IMG/VR virus record: IMGVR_UViG_3300037069_000773
Coordinates: 1-40,463 of that record
From: a virus
Strand: one strand, 5' to 3'
Length of the DNA: 40,463 bases
Shown piece after piece: positions 7,461 to 16,090 of the stretch. Both the position numbers and the translations under genes were made by a program. The notes beneath the pieces were generated by a model. It ran no database searches. It was not told the DNA's origin and saw nothing but the letters and a program-made list of their open reading frames with translations. Every line of letters starts with the position of its first letter. The first letter of the stretch is position 1.

Positions 7461-9092
7461 ATGGCGATGTTTGGAAGTTCCCGGCAGGTCGCCTCGCAAA
7501 ACCTTCCGGTCCCACCTTCTCGCAGGCCAAGCCTTGCCGACATCCTGACCTTGGCGGGTGGGGCGTTCAAGGACTACTCCAATCCTGAGGGCGACAATCT
7601 CAACCAAGCCAACCAGATGGTTGAGCGCCGCCGCAGCATGTTCGCGGCTCAAGCCCAGAAGGCTCAGCAGGAAGCCACTCAAAAGGCTCTTGACGATGCC
7701 TTGCTCAACAGCGGTCAGCCCAACCTCGCCGTAACCCAAGGCCAGGTTCCGCCGCTTCTCTCTGCCAATGGCCCCACTAAAGCCGCCCCGACCCTGCGTG
7801 ACATCCTGCCGCAGATCCTCGCCGCCCGGCGTGCTGGGGTGGACACTTCCGGCTATTCGGAGATCCTGAAGGGCCTGAACCCTGGCCCGACCAAGCTTGC
7901 GCCCAACGAGGTCATTCTGGACCCGGTGACGAACAAGCCGATCTATAGCAACCGCGATCCGACCGAGGCGGATTATACGCTTGCCCCCGGAGGCATTCGC
8001 TTTGGTCCTGGCGGGGTTCCTATCGCCAGCGCCCCGTTTGCTCCCCAGATCATCACGGCGAGCCCTGAGAGCAATGTCTTTCAGGTGGACAAGAACGGCA
8101 CCCCCGCCGTCGCCCCTGACATAGGAGCTGTCGATGGCGTGATCGGCTCGCTTGGTGGTCGCGTCACCAGCGCCACGCGCTCGCCTGCGCACAACGCCGA
8201 AGTTGGCGGGGTTCCTAATTCCTATCACCTGACGGGCCAAGCTCGGGATGTCGTGCCTCCGCAGGGTGTGGCGCTCGCTGCCTTTGCCGACAACCTGAAG
8301 CGCTCGCTGCCCGGCTATGATGTCCTGAACGAGGGCGATCATGTCCACGTCGAGCCAGGCCCGCGCTCGGGCGGTGGGATGCGTCAGCTTCAGGCTGGAA
8401 AGCCCAAGCAGGACGTTCGCACCCTATCTCCGCAAGAGGTTGCGGCGGCGGGGTTTCTCCCAGGAACGATTGTCCAGCAAAAGCCGGATGGCTCCTACAA
8501 CACGGTCCAGAGCCCAAACAACCAAGCCTCTCCCCGTAAGGCAGAGGCCGACCTTCGCAAAGAGTTCAACCAGCGCGGAGAGGTGAAGGAATATAAGGCT
8601 GTAGAGGGGGCGTACAATCAGATCCGGTCTATTACCTCGAAGCCGCCATCGGCAGCGGGTGATATGTCCATGGTGTTTTCATTCATGAAAATGCTTGACC
8701 CTGGATCTGTGGTTCGGGAGGGGGAGTTCGCTAGCGCCCAAAACGCAGCTGGCATCCCGGACCGCGTCAGGAATGCCTATAACAAGGCATTGAGCGGCCA
8801 ACTTCTGAACCCCAAGCAGCGCCTTGATTTCCTTGACCAAGCCAAGACTGTGTACGGGGCTCAAAAGGGCCGATTTGACGGGATTGCGGGGGAATATAGA
8901 GGCTACGCAAGCGATTATGGCGTGGACCCCAATCGGGTTGTCTCTGCCCCGGCTCCGCCTCCGCCTTCTTCCACAGAAAAGCCTGCCCCTGCTCGCAAGA
9001 ACCTCGCGCCGCCTAAGGTTGGAGAGGTAAAAAACGGGTATAGGTTCAAAGGTGGAAATCCGGCAGACCCTAAAAGCTGGGCTAAGATCTGA
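7461..9092 (+). CDS. Virion-associated protein with M15-type peptidase domain
   Basis: A 543-residue protein. A helical N-terminus (residues 1-75) is followed by Pro-rich linkers and an M15 (D-Ala-D-Ala carboxypeptidase-like) domain at about 220-305: SYHLTGQARD gives zinc ligands His256 and Asp263, and DHVHVE gives His296 and the preceding acidic-His pair. The C-terminal third (360-490) is helical and Ser/Lys-rich. It probably opens peptidoglycan during DNA entry while belonging to the internal or tail core. The stop shares one base with the next ATG (TGATG). No key metal ligand appears missing. Confidence 0.8.
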   Translation: MAMFGSSRQVASQNLPVPPSRRPSLADILTLAGGAFKDYSNPEGDNLNQANQMVERRRSMFAAQAQKAQQEATQKALDDALLNSGQPNLAVTQGQVPPLLSANGPTKAAPTLRDILPQILAARRAGVDTSGYSEILKGLNPGPTKLAPNEVILDPVTNKPIYSNRDPTEADYTLAPGGIRFGPGGVPIASAPFAPQIITASPESNVFQVDKNGTPAVAPDIGAVDGVIGSLGGRVTSATRSPAHNAEVGGVPNSYHLTGQARDVVPPQGVALAAFADNLKRSLPGYDVLNEGDHVHVEPGPRSGGGMRQLQAGKPKQDVRTLSPQEVAAAGFLPGTIVQQKPDGSYNTVQSPNNQASPRKAEADLRKEFNQRGEVKEYKAVEGAYNQIRSITSKPPSAAGDMSMVFSFMKMLDPGSVVREGEFASAQNAAGIPDRVRNAYNKALSGQLLNPKQRLDFLDQAKTVYGAQKGRFDGIAGEYRGYASDYGVDPNRVVSAPAPPPPSSTEKPAPARKNLAPPKVGEVKNGYRFKGGNPADPKSWAKI

Positions 9093-11110
9093 TGCCTGAT
9101 CCCTGGAAAGAGTACCAAGACGACACCTCTGCCGGGCCGTGGTCGGAATATGCGACGCAGCCATCAATCCAAAAGCGTTCTGCCGCTCAAAACGTCGGGG
9201 GCACTTTTGCCGCATTCAATCGCGGTACTGGTGTCTTGGATGAGGTCTCTGCGGGGATAGGAACGGGCCTGGACGTTCTTGAAAACGGCGGGGTTACGGG
9301 AACGCCTGTTTTCCAGCGCGGGAAGCCGATCCTGAAGGCATTGCAGGAAGCCTATGGGCGTAACCTGTCCCAAGTTCGCGGCATTGAAGACGAGTTCACC
9401 GCTGCGCATCCGAACGTAGCCGCTGGGGCTCGCGGCACTGGTATGGCGAGCCTTGCTGCTGTTCCTGGCGGGGTTCAGGCGCAGACCTTGGCTCGTGGAA
9501 GCCTGCTAGGCAATGCTGCGCGGGGCGCTGTCGCTGCTGGAACGCAGGGCGCTGGATACGGGCTGGTAGATCGCGGAACGGCTCAAGAGCGCCTGAAGGC
9601 TGGCTCTGAGGCGTCAACCAATCCGTTGTCCCTCGCCATTGGCGCTGGCCTTGGCTCGGCAGGAACGGCGCTGCGTCCGCTTCGCACGGCAACGCAGAAG
9701 GCTGTTGACCGCGTTCTTCGGGGCCAATCCCTGGATGCGATACGTGATCGCTTGGCGCAGTTCCAAACGGCGGGCGTCCGTCCGTCTCTTGCAAGCCTGG
9801 TGGATGACTCGGCGCGCGGTACCATGCGGGCTGCGGCCATGCGTCAAACGCCTGCTCGCGAGCTTGTTCAGAACGCCGCTGAAGGCGCTTCGGTGAACTT
9901 GCCAAGCCGCATGAGCCAACAAAGCCGCCGCCTGATTTCCCCAGATCCAAGAACGCCAGATCAAATCCGTGAGGCTTTGACCGCAGCTCGCGGCGCTCAG
10001 GGAGATATCCAGTTCGGGGCAGTTCGCAACCAGCGCATTCCTCTGGATGAAAACAGCGTTGCGGCCCTTCGCACGACTGAGGGCCGGGAGGCTATTCGCT
10101 CGGCTGCTCAGCGCGCCGCACGGTCTCTCGATCCGGAAGTCCGCAACAGCGCTGCTGAACTTAACCGCCTGGCGGATGATGCTTTGGACAACCCAGGAGG
10201 CGTTCGCGTCACGGTGGGCCAGGCCCAACATATCAGCGAGGCGCTTAACGACACGGCAGACGCTCTGCGTCGGGCCAACAGGAACCATGACGCCAGCAGC
10301 TTCTCGGCTCTAGCCAATGCCATTCGCGGGAACGCCCGCACGCAGGTTCCGGGCTACGACGAGGCCCTGAGGAACTTCGAGGCCAATAGCCGCCTGATCG
10401 ATGCTGCGGGTGTTGGTGAGGACTTCATGGCGCGTAACACTGACGAGTTTGTCGCTGCGATGCGGGCCATGGGGGCGGATGAACAGCAGATCGCTCGCGC
10501 CGCTGCTCGACGGGCTGTTGAGCGGGCTTCTGGTGAAGGGGCCAATGCGCCTCGCGTGGCTAGATCTCTGGCCATCGGTCCTGAACAGGGGCAGCGTAGC
10601 GCTGCGCTTCTGGGCCAAGAGGGAGCGGACAATCTCGCCCAATCCATGGGGCTTGAGGCGCGAGCCGTGCGGGATCTTGGCGATATTGCCCCGCGCTCCG
10701 GGTCTCAGACCGCAGGGCGCACGCAGGATGTGGCCAACAACGCCATTGATACTGCTGCTGACGTGGTCTCTGTCGGAGCTAACGCCGCCCATGGGAACGT
10801 CATCGGGGCGGGCATTAGCGGGCTTCGCCTGTGGGCTAAGACGCTTGGCATGAACGATGCCGAGGCCGAACAGGTCGCGCGCCTGGCAATTACCGAGGGT
10901 GGCCCAGCCCTTCAGGCTCTTGAACAGCGCGTTGCGGCCCTTGGCGGGCCTCGCGCTGTCACGCAGCTTGGTCGTCTTCGGGCCGAGGCGCTGGCAAGGC
11001 TAACAAGGGTTTCGGCAGAGCAAGCCGGTGTTCATAACAACCCAGACGGTTCAATCGACCTAGGAGATATCTCCCGCTCGACCAACCCCGAGTTCCTAGC
11101 TGGACGATGA
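9092..11110 (+). CDS. Large internal (DNA ejection) protein
   Basis: A 672-residue Ala/Arg/Gly-rich, largely helical protein. The N-terminus (PWKEYQDDTSAGPWSEYA, residues 4-21) is the short repeated P-W-x-x-Y motif seen at the start of ejection proteins in many short-tailed phages. A small hydrophobic/Gly-rich region (about 120-190) could insert in membrane; residues 230-480 are coiled-coil-like. Its position after the M15 gene and before the tailspike fits a pore- or tube-forming ejection protein. No catalytic domain seen. Confidence 0.7.
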   Translation: MPDPWKEYQDDTSAGPWSEYATQPSIQKRSAAQNVGGTFAAFNRGTGVLDEVSAGIGTGLDVLENGGVTGTPVFQRGKPILKALQEAYGRNLSQVRGIEDEFTAAHPNVAAGARGTGMASLAAVPGGVQAQTLARGSLLGNAARGAVAAGTQGAGYGLVDRGTAQERLKAGSEASTNPLSLAIGAGLGSAGTALRPLRTATQKAVDRVLRGQSLDAIRDRLAQFQTAGVRPSLASLVDDSARGTMRAAAMRQTPARELVQNAAEGASVNLPSRMSQQSRRLISPDPRTPDQIREALTAARGAQGDIQFGAVRNQRIPLDENSVAALRTTEGREAIRSAAQRAARSLDPEVRNSAAELNRLADDALDNPGGVRVTVGQAQHISEALNDTADALRRANRNHDASSFSALANAIRGNARTQVPGYDEALRNFEANSRLIDAAGVGEDFMARNTDEFVAAMRAMGADEQQIARAAARRAVERASGEGANAPRVARSLAIGPEQGQRSAALLGQEGADNLAQSMGLEARAVRDLGDIAPRSGSQTAGRTQDVANNAIDTAADVVSVGANAAHGNVIGAGISGLRLWAKTLGMNDAEAEQVARLAITEGGPALQALEQRVAALGGPRAVTQLGRLRAEALARLTRVSAEQAGVHNNPDGSIDLGDISRSTNPEFLAGR

Positions 11111-11259
11111 TCGCTGTGACCACCTTGCAGAACACGACTGCGGCATAAACGAAGACGAAACCACCGGGGAGCCAAGTGGACCTAGCAAAGATCTCATCTC
11201 CGGTTTTCCAGCGAAGGCTGCTATACGTCATGGCTACTGTTTACCACGAGGGACTTTAG

Positions 11260-13557
11260 ATGTCTTGCGGCCTGGTCGCTGCCCGAGGGTCCGATTTCCT
11301 CGCCAACTACGTCTTCCCCGAGGGCTTCGACTTCACGGGCTACAACGGCGCTATGGTGATCTACGACGAGAAGGGCGGAACTCCGCTGTTCTCCGTCCTC
11401 ATGACGCCCAGCTCGTTCGGCAGCATTATGACCTTCGCCGCCAACGTGGCGACGGTGTTCATCGACTATCGAGACATCGACGCGTCTTTGCCGGTCAACC
11501 CGGACGATCCGACATTGCCGGCTGTCCTGTGGTTTGACCTTTTGCTTCTGACGCCCGGCGGCGTGCAGACTAAGATCCAGGGCGGGGCGTTCAAGGTGCT
11601 GCCTACGGGCGCGGCGTTGTGTCCCGAGGCTGAGCAGATCAATGTCTCGCTGGACGGTGTTGAATACGTCGTCAACATCATCGGTGGGCCAAGCTTCAAC
11701 ATCGATGTTGAGGCTTCGGCTTTTGGGGCATCACTGGTTCAGGCCGGTGATGCGACTGAGGCCAGGAGCATTCTTGGCGTCTACTCCATCGCGGAGACGG
11801 ACGCGCTTCTTGGCGACAAGGCGGATATCGACTTTGGTAATGTCGATCCCATAACGGGCAGGGATGCTCTCGGGGTGGATTTCCGCACGCCGGAGGACTT
11901 CGGGGCGGTTGGAGACAATACGGGGGATTATACCGCTGAGTTGACCGCCTGGTTCAACTGCGGGCATCCGTTGAAGCTTCCCTATCCGGCCTCTGCTTAT
12001 CGTGCTGCTGGCCCGATCATCATCACCGCGCCCGTCTGGATGACCTCGGATGATCTAGGGACGAATGATTGGCCGATCTTCGTTCACTCCGGCACGGATG
12101 CGCTGTTCAAGTTCCGCACCTCCAACGTGACGATGAACGGGTTCCAGGTCTGGTGCGAGGCCGGATCGAAGGCCACGGCGGATACCGCCCCCACCTTCAT
12201 GTGGGACACGGCCAATATCGCCGGGGCCACGATCAGCAATTTCCGCCTTTCCAACTTCTACCTGAAGTGGACGGGCGGCATGTTCTACGATTCCGGCGGG
12301 GCCGGAGCCTTTCAGAACGTGCAGATCTCCAACGGGCGTTCCCTGCTTCAGCGCGGGCGGATGTACAAGCTCACGCGCGCTTTTGCCTCCATCTATACGG
12401 AAGGCTGCTACTTCGACAAATCCCGCGCCGGGGGCCTGTTCGGCGGGGAGACCCTGGCCGAGTTCAACTACCCGATGGTGGAAATTGACACGCCTGCCAT
12501 TGCCGGGGCCGGGGGTTACATCTTCGAGAAGCAAACCTCGTTCGCGGGCTCAAGCTATCCCACGGCGACCAGTGATTATGGCTTCTATATCGGTCATGGC
12601 GGGGCTGGCGGGGGCGGTATTCGATTGAAGGAGGTGGACGTTGACAACAGCGCCGCCGACGCCTTCAACGCCCTGTTCCAGGATGAACTAGAGATCAACG
12701 ACTGCCGGTTCTCCGCTGTGTTGGGAAATGGTGTGGTGCTGGATCAATGCACCGAGGTTATCGGGGTTGGCAACCGCTTCGACGGCACCGGGGCTAATGC
12801 TAAATATGCGGTGTGGGTCAAGGGAACCAACAACCGCAACGTGACCCTTGAGGGCCTGCAAACCGGCTTCGCGGCTCCGTTGAGGAAAGAAGGAACCGGC
12901 CACACCAATATCCAGGTCTCACTTGATGGTGCTGGCCAGGCCGGAGGTGGAGAGCAAATCACCAACGGTTTCTGGCCCATTAACTTCGGTTCTGCCGCTC
13001 CTGCCGATGCGGTTCTAACCGCCAATATCCGGGGTAATGTCACCGGGGCGACGGGAACCTGGGGGCGTGTTGGATTTGGGTCAGTCACCCTTCTGGATAC
13101 CGTCTATGTCCGCAACGTCCTGCGCTGCGACATCACCAACACCTCTGGGACCGGGCCTTATCTGGACGTGACTATCCAACCCCTGGAGCTTCTCTCGGAT
13201 CAATGGATTACGCTGGAGTTCATCGGCTATGACGCGGGGGCTGGGGGCTCCTACAATGTCACGCCGCAGACCGTGCAGAAGTTCGGTTCCGGGGGTTCTC
13301 CGTCAGCCGATGTGACGACCTCGGCGGAAGTCCTGGCCTTCACGACGACGCCAAAGCAGTTCGCCGTCGCGGTCTATAGCCCATCGGTCTCCGGCAAGAC
13401 CTTCGGAACAACGGTGTCTTCGGATACGCTTCGGGTCCGCCTGCTGTTCCCGGCCGCGAAGGTCTGCCAGCCTCAGTTCTCGGCCATGGCTTGTCGTGTC
13501 GGATCTAGGGTCATTCCGATCCAACTGGCCGGCAATGGTGGATTTACCTACTCATGA
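11260..13557 (+). CDS. Tailspike with beta-helix domain
   Basis: A 765-residue protein. Residues 1-130 form an N-terminal particle-binding type domain; FRTPEDFGAVGDNTGDYTAE (about 206-225) is the classic entry to a pectate-lyase-like right-handed beta-helix, continued by repeated strands (NVTMNGFQVWC, ISNFRLSNFYLKW, CYFDKSRAGG, IYTEGCYFD). Residues 560-765 look like a C-terminal beta-sandwich. Such spikes bind and often degrade surface polysaccharide; I cannot identify catalytic acids or the substrate. GAGGGAC precedes the ATG. The 149 bases upstream carry no gene that I can support and no clear promoter. Confidence 0.8.
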   Translation: MSCGLVAARGSDFLANYVFPEGFDFTGYNGAMVIYDEKGGTPLFSVLMTPSSFGSIMTFAANVATVFIDYRDIDASLPVNPDDPTLPAVLWFDLLLLTPGGVQTKIQGGAFKVLPTGAALCPEAEQINVSLDGVEYVVNIIGGPSFNIDVEASAFGASLVQAGDATEARSILGVYSIAETDALLGDKADIDFGNVDPITGRDALGVDFRTPEDFGAVGDNTGDYTAELTAWFNCGHPLKLPYPASAYRAAGPIIITAPVWMTSDDLGTNDWPIFVHSGTDALFKFRTSNVTMNGFQVWCEAGSKATADTAPTFMWDTANIAGATISNFRLSNFYLKWTGGMFYDSGGAGAFQNVQISNGRSLLQRGRMYKLTRAFASIYTEGCYFDKSRAGGLFGGETLAEFNYPMVEIDTPAIAGAGGYIFEKQTSFAGSSYPTATSDYGFYIGHGGAGGGGIRLKEVDVDNSAADAFNALFQDELEINDCRFSAVLGNGVVLDQCTEVIGVGNRFDGTGANAKYAVWVKGTNNRNVTLEGLQTGFAAPLRKEGTGHTNIQVSLDGAGQAGGGEQITNGFWPINFGSAAPADAVLTANIRGNVTGATGTWGRVGFGSVTLLDTVYVRNVLRCDITNTSGTGPYLDVTIQPLELLSDQWITLEFIGYDAGAGGSYNVTPQTVQKFGSGGSPSADVTTSAEVLAFTTTPKQFAVAVYSPSVSGKTFGTTVSSDTLRVRLLFPAAKVCQPQFSAMACRVGSRVIPIQLAGNGGFTYS

Positions 13558-13796
13558 TGGATGAAGGGCGCGAAAGGCTTGATAGCCTGCTGGACCCGTA
13601 TTTTCCAGGAGCGGGAAAGACGGTATGGATTGAGGCGGCGCATTGCCATGGGAACAAACACATGTCCGATACCGAAGCACCGATTGAACCGCCCGAAGAC
13701 GACGAAGACGAAGACGGCGAGGGTCAGCCTCAGGGCCGACCTGGCGACGACGACGATGGCCGAACGGGTGGCGGCCCTCCTCCGGTCAAGCCCTAA
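13554..13796 (+). CDS. Small acidic protein after the tailspike
   Basis: An 80-residue ORF with ATGA overlap to the tailspike. From residue 37 (ATG at 13662) it is strongly acidic and Pro/Gly-rich (EPPEDDEDEDGEGQPQG), ending GGPPPVKP, so it looks disordered. The true start could be 13554, 13557 or 13662. The first 36 residues have a different, less convincing composition. A +1 frame ORF over the same bases is basic and less likely. Function unknown. Confidence 0.5.
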   Translation: MMDEGRERLDSLLDPYFPGAGKTVWIEAAHCHGNKHMSDTEAPIEPPEDDEDEDGEGQPQGRPGDDDDGRTGGGPPPVKP

Positions 13797-13799
13797 ACG

Positions 13800-14306
13800 A
13801 TGCTAGAGGCCGCCCTCTACGGCCTCGCCTGCCTTGCGGTTCTGGGATTCACATTCTGGAGCCGCAAGGTTAGCAAACCTGCGTTCCTATGCGCCCTGAT
13901 GCTGCTGGGAACCTTCCTGCTAACCAACATCCTCAATCAGACCGCAGGCTATCCGACCTGCTTCAAGCTCTACGCGCCCATCAACTTGATCTGCGGCGGC
14001 GTGGCGTCCTACTTCCTGTTTCGCAAGCCGCAGTTCTGGAGCCTCCTCCTCGCCCTGTCATTCCTGTTCCAGATCGGTCTTGAACTCGCCTTCGCTTTGC
14101 AGGGCGGATATGCCGACTACGGTCTAGTTCCCGACTTTATGGCGAATGAAAATAGGGTATTCACGTTACAGTTGACGTTGCTGTGCGTTCCTGGAGGGCT
14201 CCATGTTCTGGGTCTGGTTGTGCGTAGGATGCTTCCTGGCCCTGTTTGGTATCGTCTTGAGCGCCTTGCATTTTGGCGAACCCGTCCCAAAGCGGAAAAA
14301 GGCTGA
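13800..14306 (+). CDS. Polytopic membrane protein, lysis cluster
   Basis: A 168-residue protein with four or five hydrophobic helices at roughly residues 3-20, 28-46, 58-72, 80-100 and 120-140, and a basic C-terminal tail (RLERLAFWRTRPKAEKG). It begins the membrane/lysis cluster that ends with the endolysin. It could be a holin-type or accessory membrane protein; size and topology are larger than usual for a holin, so the exact role is open. Confidence 0.7.
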   Translation: MLEAALYGLACLAVLGFTFWSRKVSKPAFLCALMLLGTFLLTNILNQTAGYPTCFKLYAPINLICGGVASYFLFRKPQFWSLLLALSFLFQIGLELAFALQGGYADYGLVPDFMANENRVFTLQLTLLCVPGGLHVLGLVVRRMLPGPVWYRLERLAFWRTRPKAEKG

Positions 14307-14309
14307 CTG

Positions 14310-14615
14310 ATGCCTGCGTGGATCATACCCCTGGCGAGCCTGACCGTTCTGATGACAGCCTATTTCGTTGGAGGCGCTTTCTGGGCTGGAAAGCACTCGG
14401 CTGATGTCAATGCGCGCCTGTCCAAGCTGGAGGACGAATACGAGGGCTCCCATAGCGTCAGGGATCGGACTATCCGCCTTGAGGAGAAGCTGGACGCCAT
14501 GAAGGCCACGTTCTCTGAAACCTCGGAGCGGCAGACCAGGACCATGGACAACATGGCCCGTCAGCTCGCCAATATCGCAACCAAGGGGCTGGGCTTCCAG
14601 CACTCAGCCGAATGA
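14310..14615 (+). CDS. Single-helix membrane protein with coiled coil, lysis cluster
   Basis: A 101-residue protein: one N-terminal transmembrane helix (residues 4-26, IIPLASLTVLMTAYFVGGAF) and then a charged coiled coil (35-90, with RLSKLEDEY and RLEEKLDAMKATF). This signal-anchor plus coiled-coil layout is common in phage lysis cassettes and may assist the holin. A spanin role is taken by the clear pair at 16524-17148. The stop overlaps the next ATG. Confidence 0.65.
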   Translation: MPAWIIPLASLTVLMTAYFVGGAFWAGKHSADVNARLSKLEDEYEGSHSVRDRTIRLEEKLDAMKATFSETSERQTRTMDNMARQLANIATKGLGFQHSAE

Positions 14616-14923
14616 CCGAACCAACCGACACCCCCGTCCATTCCCCGCCGTCTCGCGCTGAGACCGTGAAGGCGTTTATCGGGGATTTGGCCAGACCCTT
14701 TGCCATTATCTCAACCTCCCTGGCCGCATCCATTGCTAGCGTTGTGGTAGCTCTCAAGATCGGCCCTGATGCGGCAGCAGCCGCCATCTTCATAGGTGCG
14801 GTGTTTACGGGCGTTGGCGCGATTTACACGGCCAAAAGCTGGGAAATGGCGCAGGCCGGCAAGCACTCGGCTAACGTCGAGATCGCCAAGGCTACCGGAA
14901 GCGACGCGACGACCAAAACCTGA
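14612..14923 (+). CDS. Putative holin
   Basis: A 103-residue protein with two hydrophobic helices (about residues 27-47 and 54-75), a short Pro-rich N-terminus and a charged C-terminus. Length, two-helix topology and position immediately before the endolysin gene are what is expected of a class II holin, which would make holes in the inner membrane and release the endolysin. Family identity is not certain; the two upstream membrane proteins are alternatives. It overlaps the preceding gene by four bases. Confidence 0.6.
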   Translation: MTEPTDTPVHSPPSRAETVKAFIGDLARPFAIISTSLAASIASVVVALKIGPDAAAAAIFIGAVFTGVGAIYTAKSWEMAQAGKHSANVEIAKATGSDATTKT

Positions 14924-14935
14924 TAGGTTCAACCC

Positions 14936-15511
14936 ATGGAAGTCAGCACGATCAAGAAGATCCAGAAGCTCCTAGGCGTCAAGCAGGATGGCGACTGGGG
15001 CAAACTGTCAGAATCCGCCCTGGACCTGGCGCTTGCGGCTGTGAACGGCTTCAACGGCTCATCGAGCCTGCCTGATGACTACCTGAACAAGCTCGCCATG
15101 ATCGAGAGCGGCAACCGGCCCTACGTGAAGGCGTCCACCTCCAGCGCGTCGGGGCTCTTCCAGTTCATCAAGGGCACATGGCTGAACCTCGGAGGCCAAT
15201 GGGGGCCTGACATGTCCAAGCCGTTCGGGGGGCTAACCCCGTCCATCGAGGAGCAGACCCAGCGCGCGAGGGAGTTCACGCAGCGCAACGCCGACCTGCT
15301 GGCCGACAATGGAATCCCCGTCACCAACGCCTCATTGTACGCCGCGCATTTCCTTGGCGTCTCGGGGGCGTTCAAGATCCTGAAGGCGTCACCGTCCACA
15401 CCCATCGCTTCCGTAGCCTCCAGCGCGCAGATTACGGCTAATCCGTCGATTCTGGGCGGGGGGAAGACCGTGGGCGACTTCAACGCGTGGCTTGCGAAGA
15501 AGACGGCCTAA
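14936..15511 (+). CDS. Endolysin: lytic transglycosylase with peptidoglycan-binding segment
   Basis: A 191-residue protein. Residues 4-35 (IKKIQKLLGVKQDGDWGKLS) resemble the first half of a PG_binding_1 domain. Residues 46-150 are an SLT/lysozyme-like fold: LAMIESGNRP holds the catalytic Glu57, followed by SSASGLFQFIKGTW (the conserved SxxSGLFQF motif) and ASLYAAHFLGVSGA. It should cut the glycan strands of peptidoglycan. No signal peptide, so it needs the holin. Its last 32 bases overlap the convergent minus-strand gene. Confidence 0.88.
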   Translation: MEVSTIKKIQKLLGVKQDGDWGKLSESALDLALAAVNGFNGSSSLPDDYLNKLAMIESGNRPYVKASTSSASGLFQFIKGTWLNLGGQWGPDMSKPFGGLTPSIEEQTQRAREFTQRNADLLADNGIPVTNASLYAAHFLGVSGAFKILKASPSTPIASVASSAQITANPSILGGGKTVGDFNAWLAKKTA

Positions 15512-15692
15512 GCGCTGTTTCAAAGGCGATGACGGCCTTGATGTACGGAACCCCTTCGTTCAGGCTGTCAGCCAAGGCGTGCATCTCCCTTCGGCCGGTG
15601 AGCCTTTGACGCAGAAAGTCGGGAGGTGTGTACAGGCGTTCGTCACCGTCCATGACGTAAAGGCGCTTGTTGAACTTGGCTACGGTGAACAT
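15480..15692 (-). CDS. Small protein convergent with the endolysin, unknown function
   Basis: A 70-residue ORF starting at MFTVAKFNKRLYVMDGDERL. It reads as a soluble mixed alpha/beta protein (VAKFNKRLYVMDG hairpin, then PPDFLRQRLTGRREMHALAD). GGAGGG lies about 25 bases upstream, too far for a good ribosome site, so an upstream start in frame (15755) is possible. It lies downstream of the three minus-strand tRNA genes and could be on their transcript. The 32-base convergent overlap with the endolysin lowers confidence. Confidence 0.5.
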   Translation of the reverse strand: MFTVAKFNKRLYVMDGDERLYTPPDFLRQRLTGRREMHALADSLNEGVPYIKAVIAFETALRPSSSQATR

Positions 15693-15742
15693 GCATGAAC
15701 CATAGCACAGTTCAGGCGTTTCCCTCCGAACGGAGAACCGCC

Positions 15743-15898
15743 ATGCTGACGACAATCCTGCTCGTGGTCCTTGTGATTGCGCTCGTCGGCGCTCTGCCGT
15801 CGTGGCCTCACTCCGCTAGCTGGGGATATGGGCCTAGCGGGCTTCTGGGCTTCGTCCTTGTGGTCTTTCTGATCCTGTACCTTCTCGGCAAGTTATAG
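15743..15898 (+). CDS. DUF3309 small membrane protein
   Basis: A 51-residue protein, below common gene-finding limits. It matches the DUF3309 pattern: a first transmembrane helix (LTTILLVVLVIALVGALPSW), then WGYGPSGLLG and a second helix (FVLVVFLILYLLGKL). CGGAG lies eight bases before the ATG, supporting this start over an in-frame one at 15695. The family is widespread in proteobacterial chromosomes and its function is unknown. In this phage it stands alone between endolysin and tRNAs, so it is probably an acquired accessory gene. Confidence 0.8.
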   Translation: MLTTILLVVLVIALVGALPSWPHSASWGYGPSGLLGFVLVVFLILYLLGKL

Positions 15899-15917
15899 CC
15901 CTCACTACTAATGAGGG
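15899..15917. terminator. Small hairpin after DUF3309 gene
   Basis: CCCTCA and TGAGGG pair around a 7-base loop immediately after the DUF3309 stop and two bases from the tRNA-Arg 3' end. No real T run follows on either strand, so it is at best a weak terminator. Confidence 0.3.
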
Positions 15918-15918
15918 T

Positions 15919-15995
15919 TGGCGCACCCGGCAGGGCTCGAACCTGCAACATTCGGAGTAGAAATCCGACGCTCTGTCCAGTTGAGCTACGGGAGC
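15919..15995 (-). tRNA. tRNA-Arg(TCT), reads AGA
   Basis: A 77-nt cloverleaf with encoded CCA. Acceptor GCTCCCG pairs with CGGGTGC (one T-T mismatch at the third pair), D stem GCTC/GAGC, anticodon stem TCGGA/TCCGA with loop TTTCTAC (anticodon TCT), T stem GCAGG/CCTGC with loop TTCGAGC. It decodes AGA, a rare codon in GC-rich hosts, as phage tRNAs often do. Confidence 0.9.
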
Positions 15996-15997
15996 GT

Positions 15998-16089
15998 TGG
16001 TGGATGAGTGCGGATTCGAACCACCCCCGTAAGGCCAAGAGCTACCGTGCACGTACTCTCGGTGCGAGACCTTCTCGCTTTCCTCATCC
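15998..16089 (-). tRNA. tRNA-like gene of class II length, anticodon not resolved
   Basis: A 92-nt element fitted between two tRNAs (2 bases from Arg, 1 base from Tyr). It has a perfect 7-bp acceptor (GGATGAG/CTCATCC), discriminator A and encoded CCA, and a T loop TTCGAAT with an imperfect T stem (GGTGG/CCGCA). The D-region hairpin is GCGAGA-AGG-TCTCGC. The anticodon arm is abnormal: one fold is AGAGTAC-GTGCACG-GTA(G)CTCT, giving T33 and anticodon GCA (Cys); another is ACCG...CGGT with a 12-base loop. It may be a divergent or decayed tRNA. Confidence 0.6.
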
Positions 16090-16090
16090 A

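Noticed and set aside
6867-8348. Long minus-strand ORF (493 codons) opposite ejection genes
   Set aside because: Shadow of genes with a recognisable M15 domain; composition is typical of antisense translation in GC-rich DNA.
11111-11259. Promoter or small gene before the tailspike
   Set aside because: Only weak -10-like TATACG and a 9-codon frame; nothing strong enough to call.
13561-13806. Alternative +1-frame ORF over the acidic protein gene
   Set aside because: The protein is highly basic with odd composition; the acidic frame has a coupled start and is preferred.
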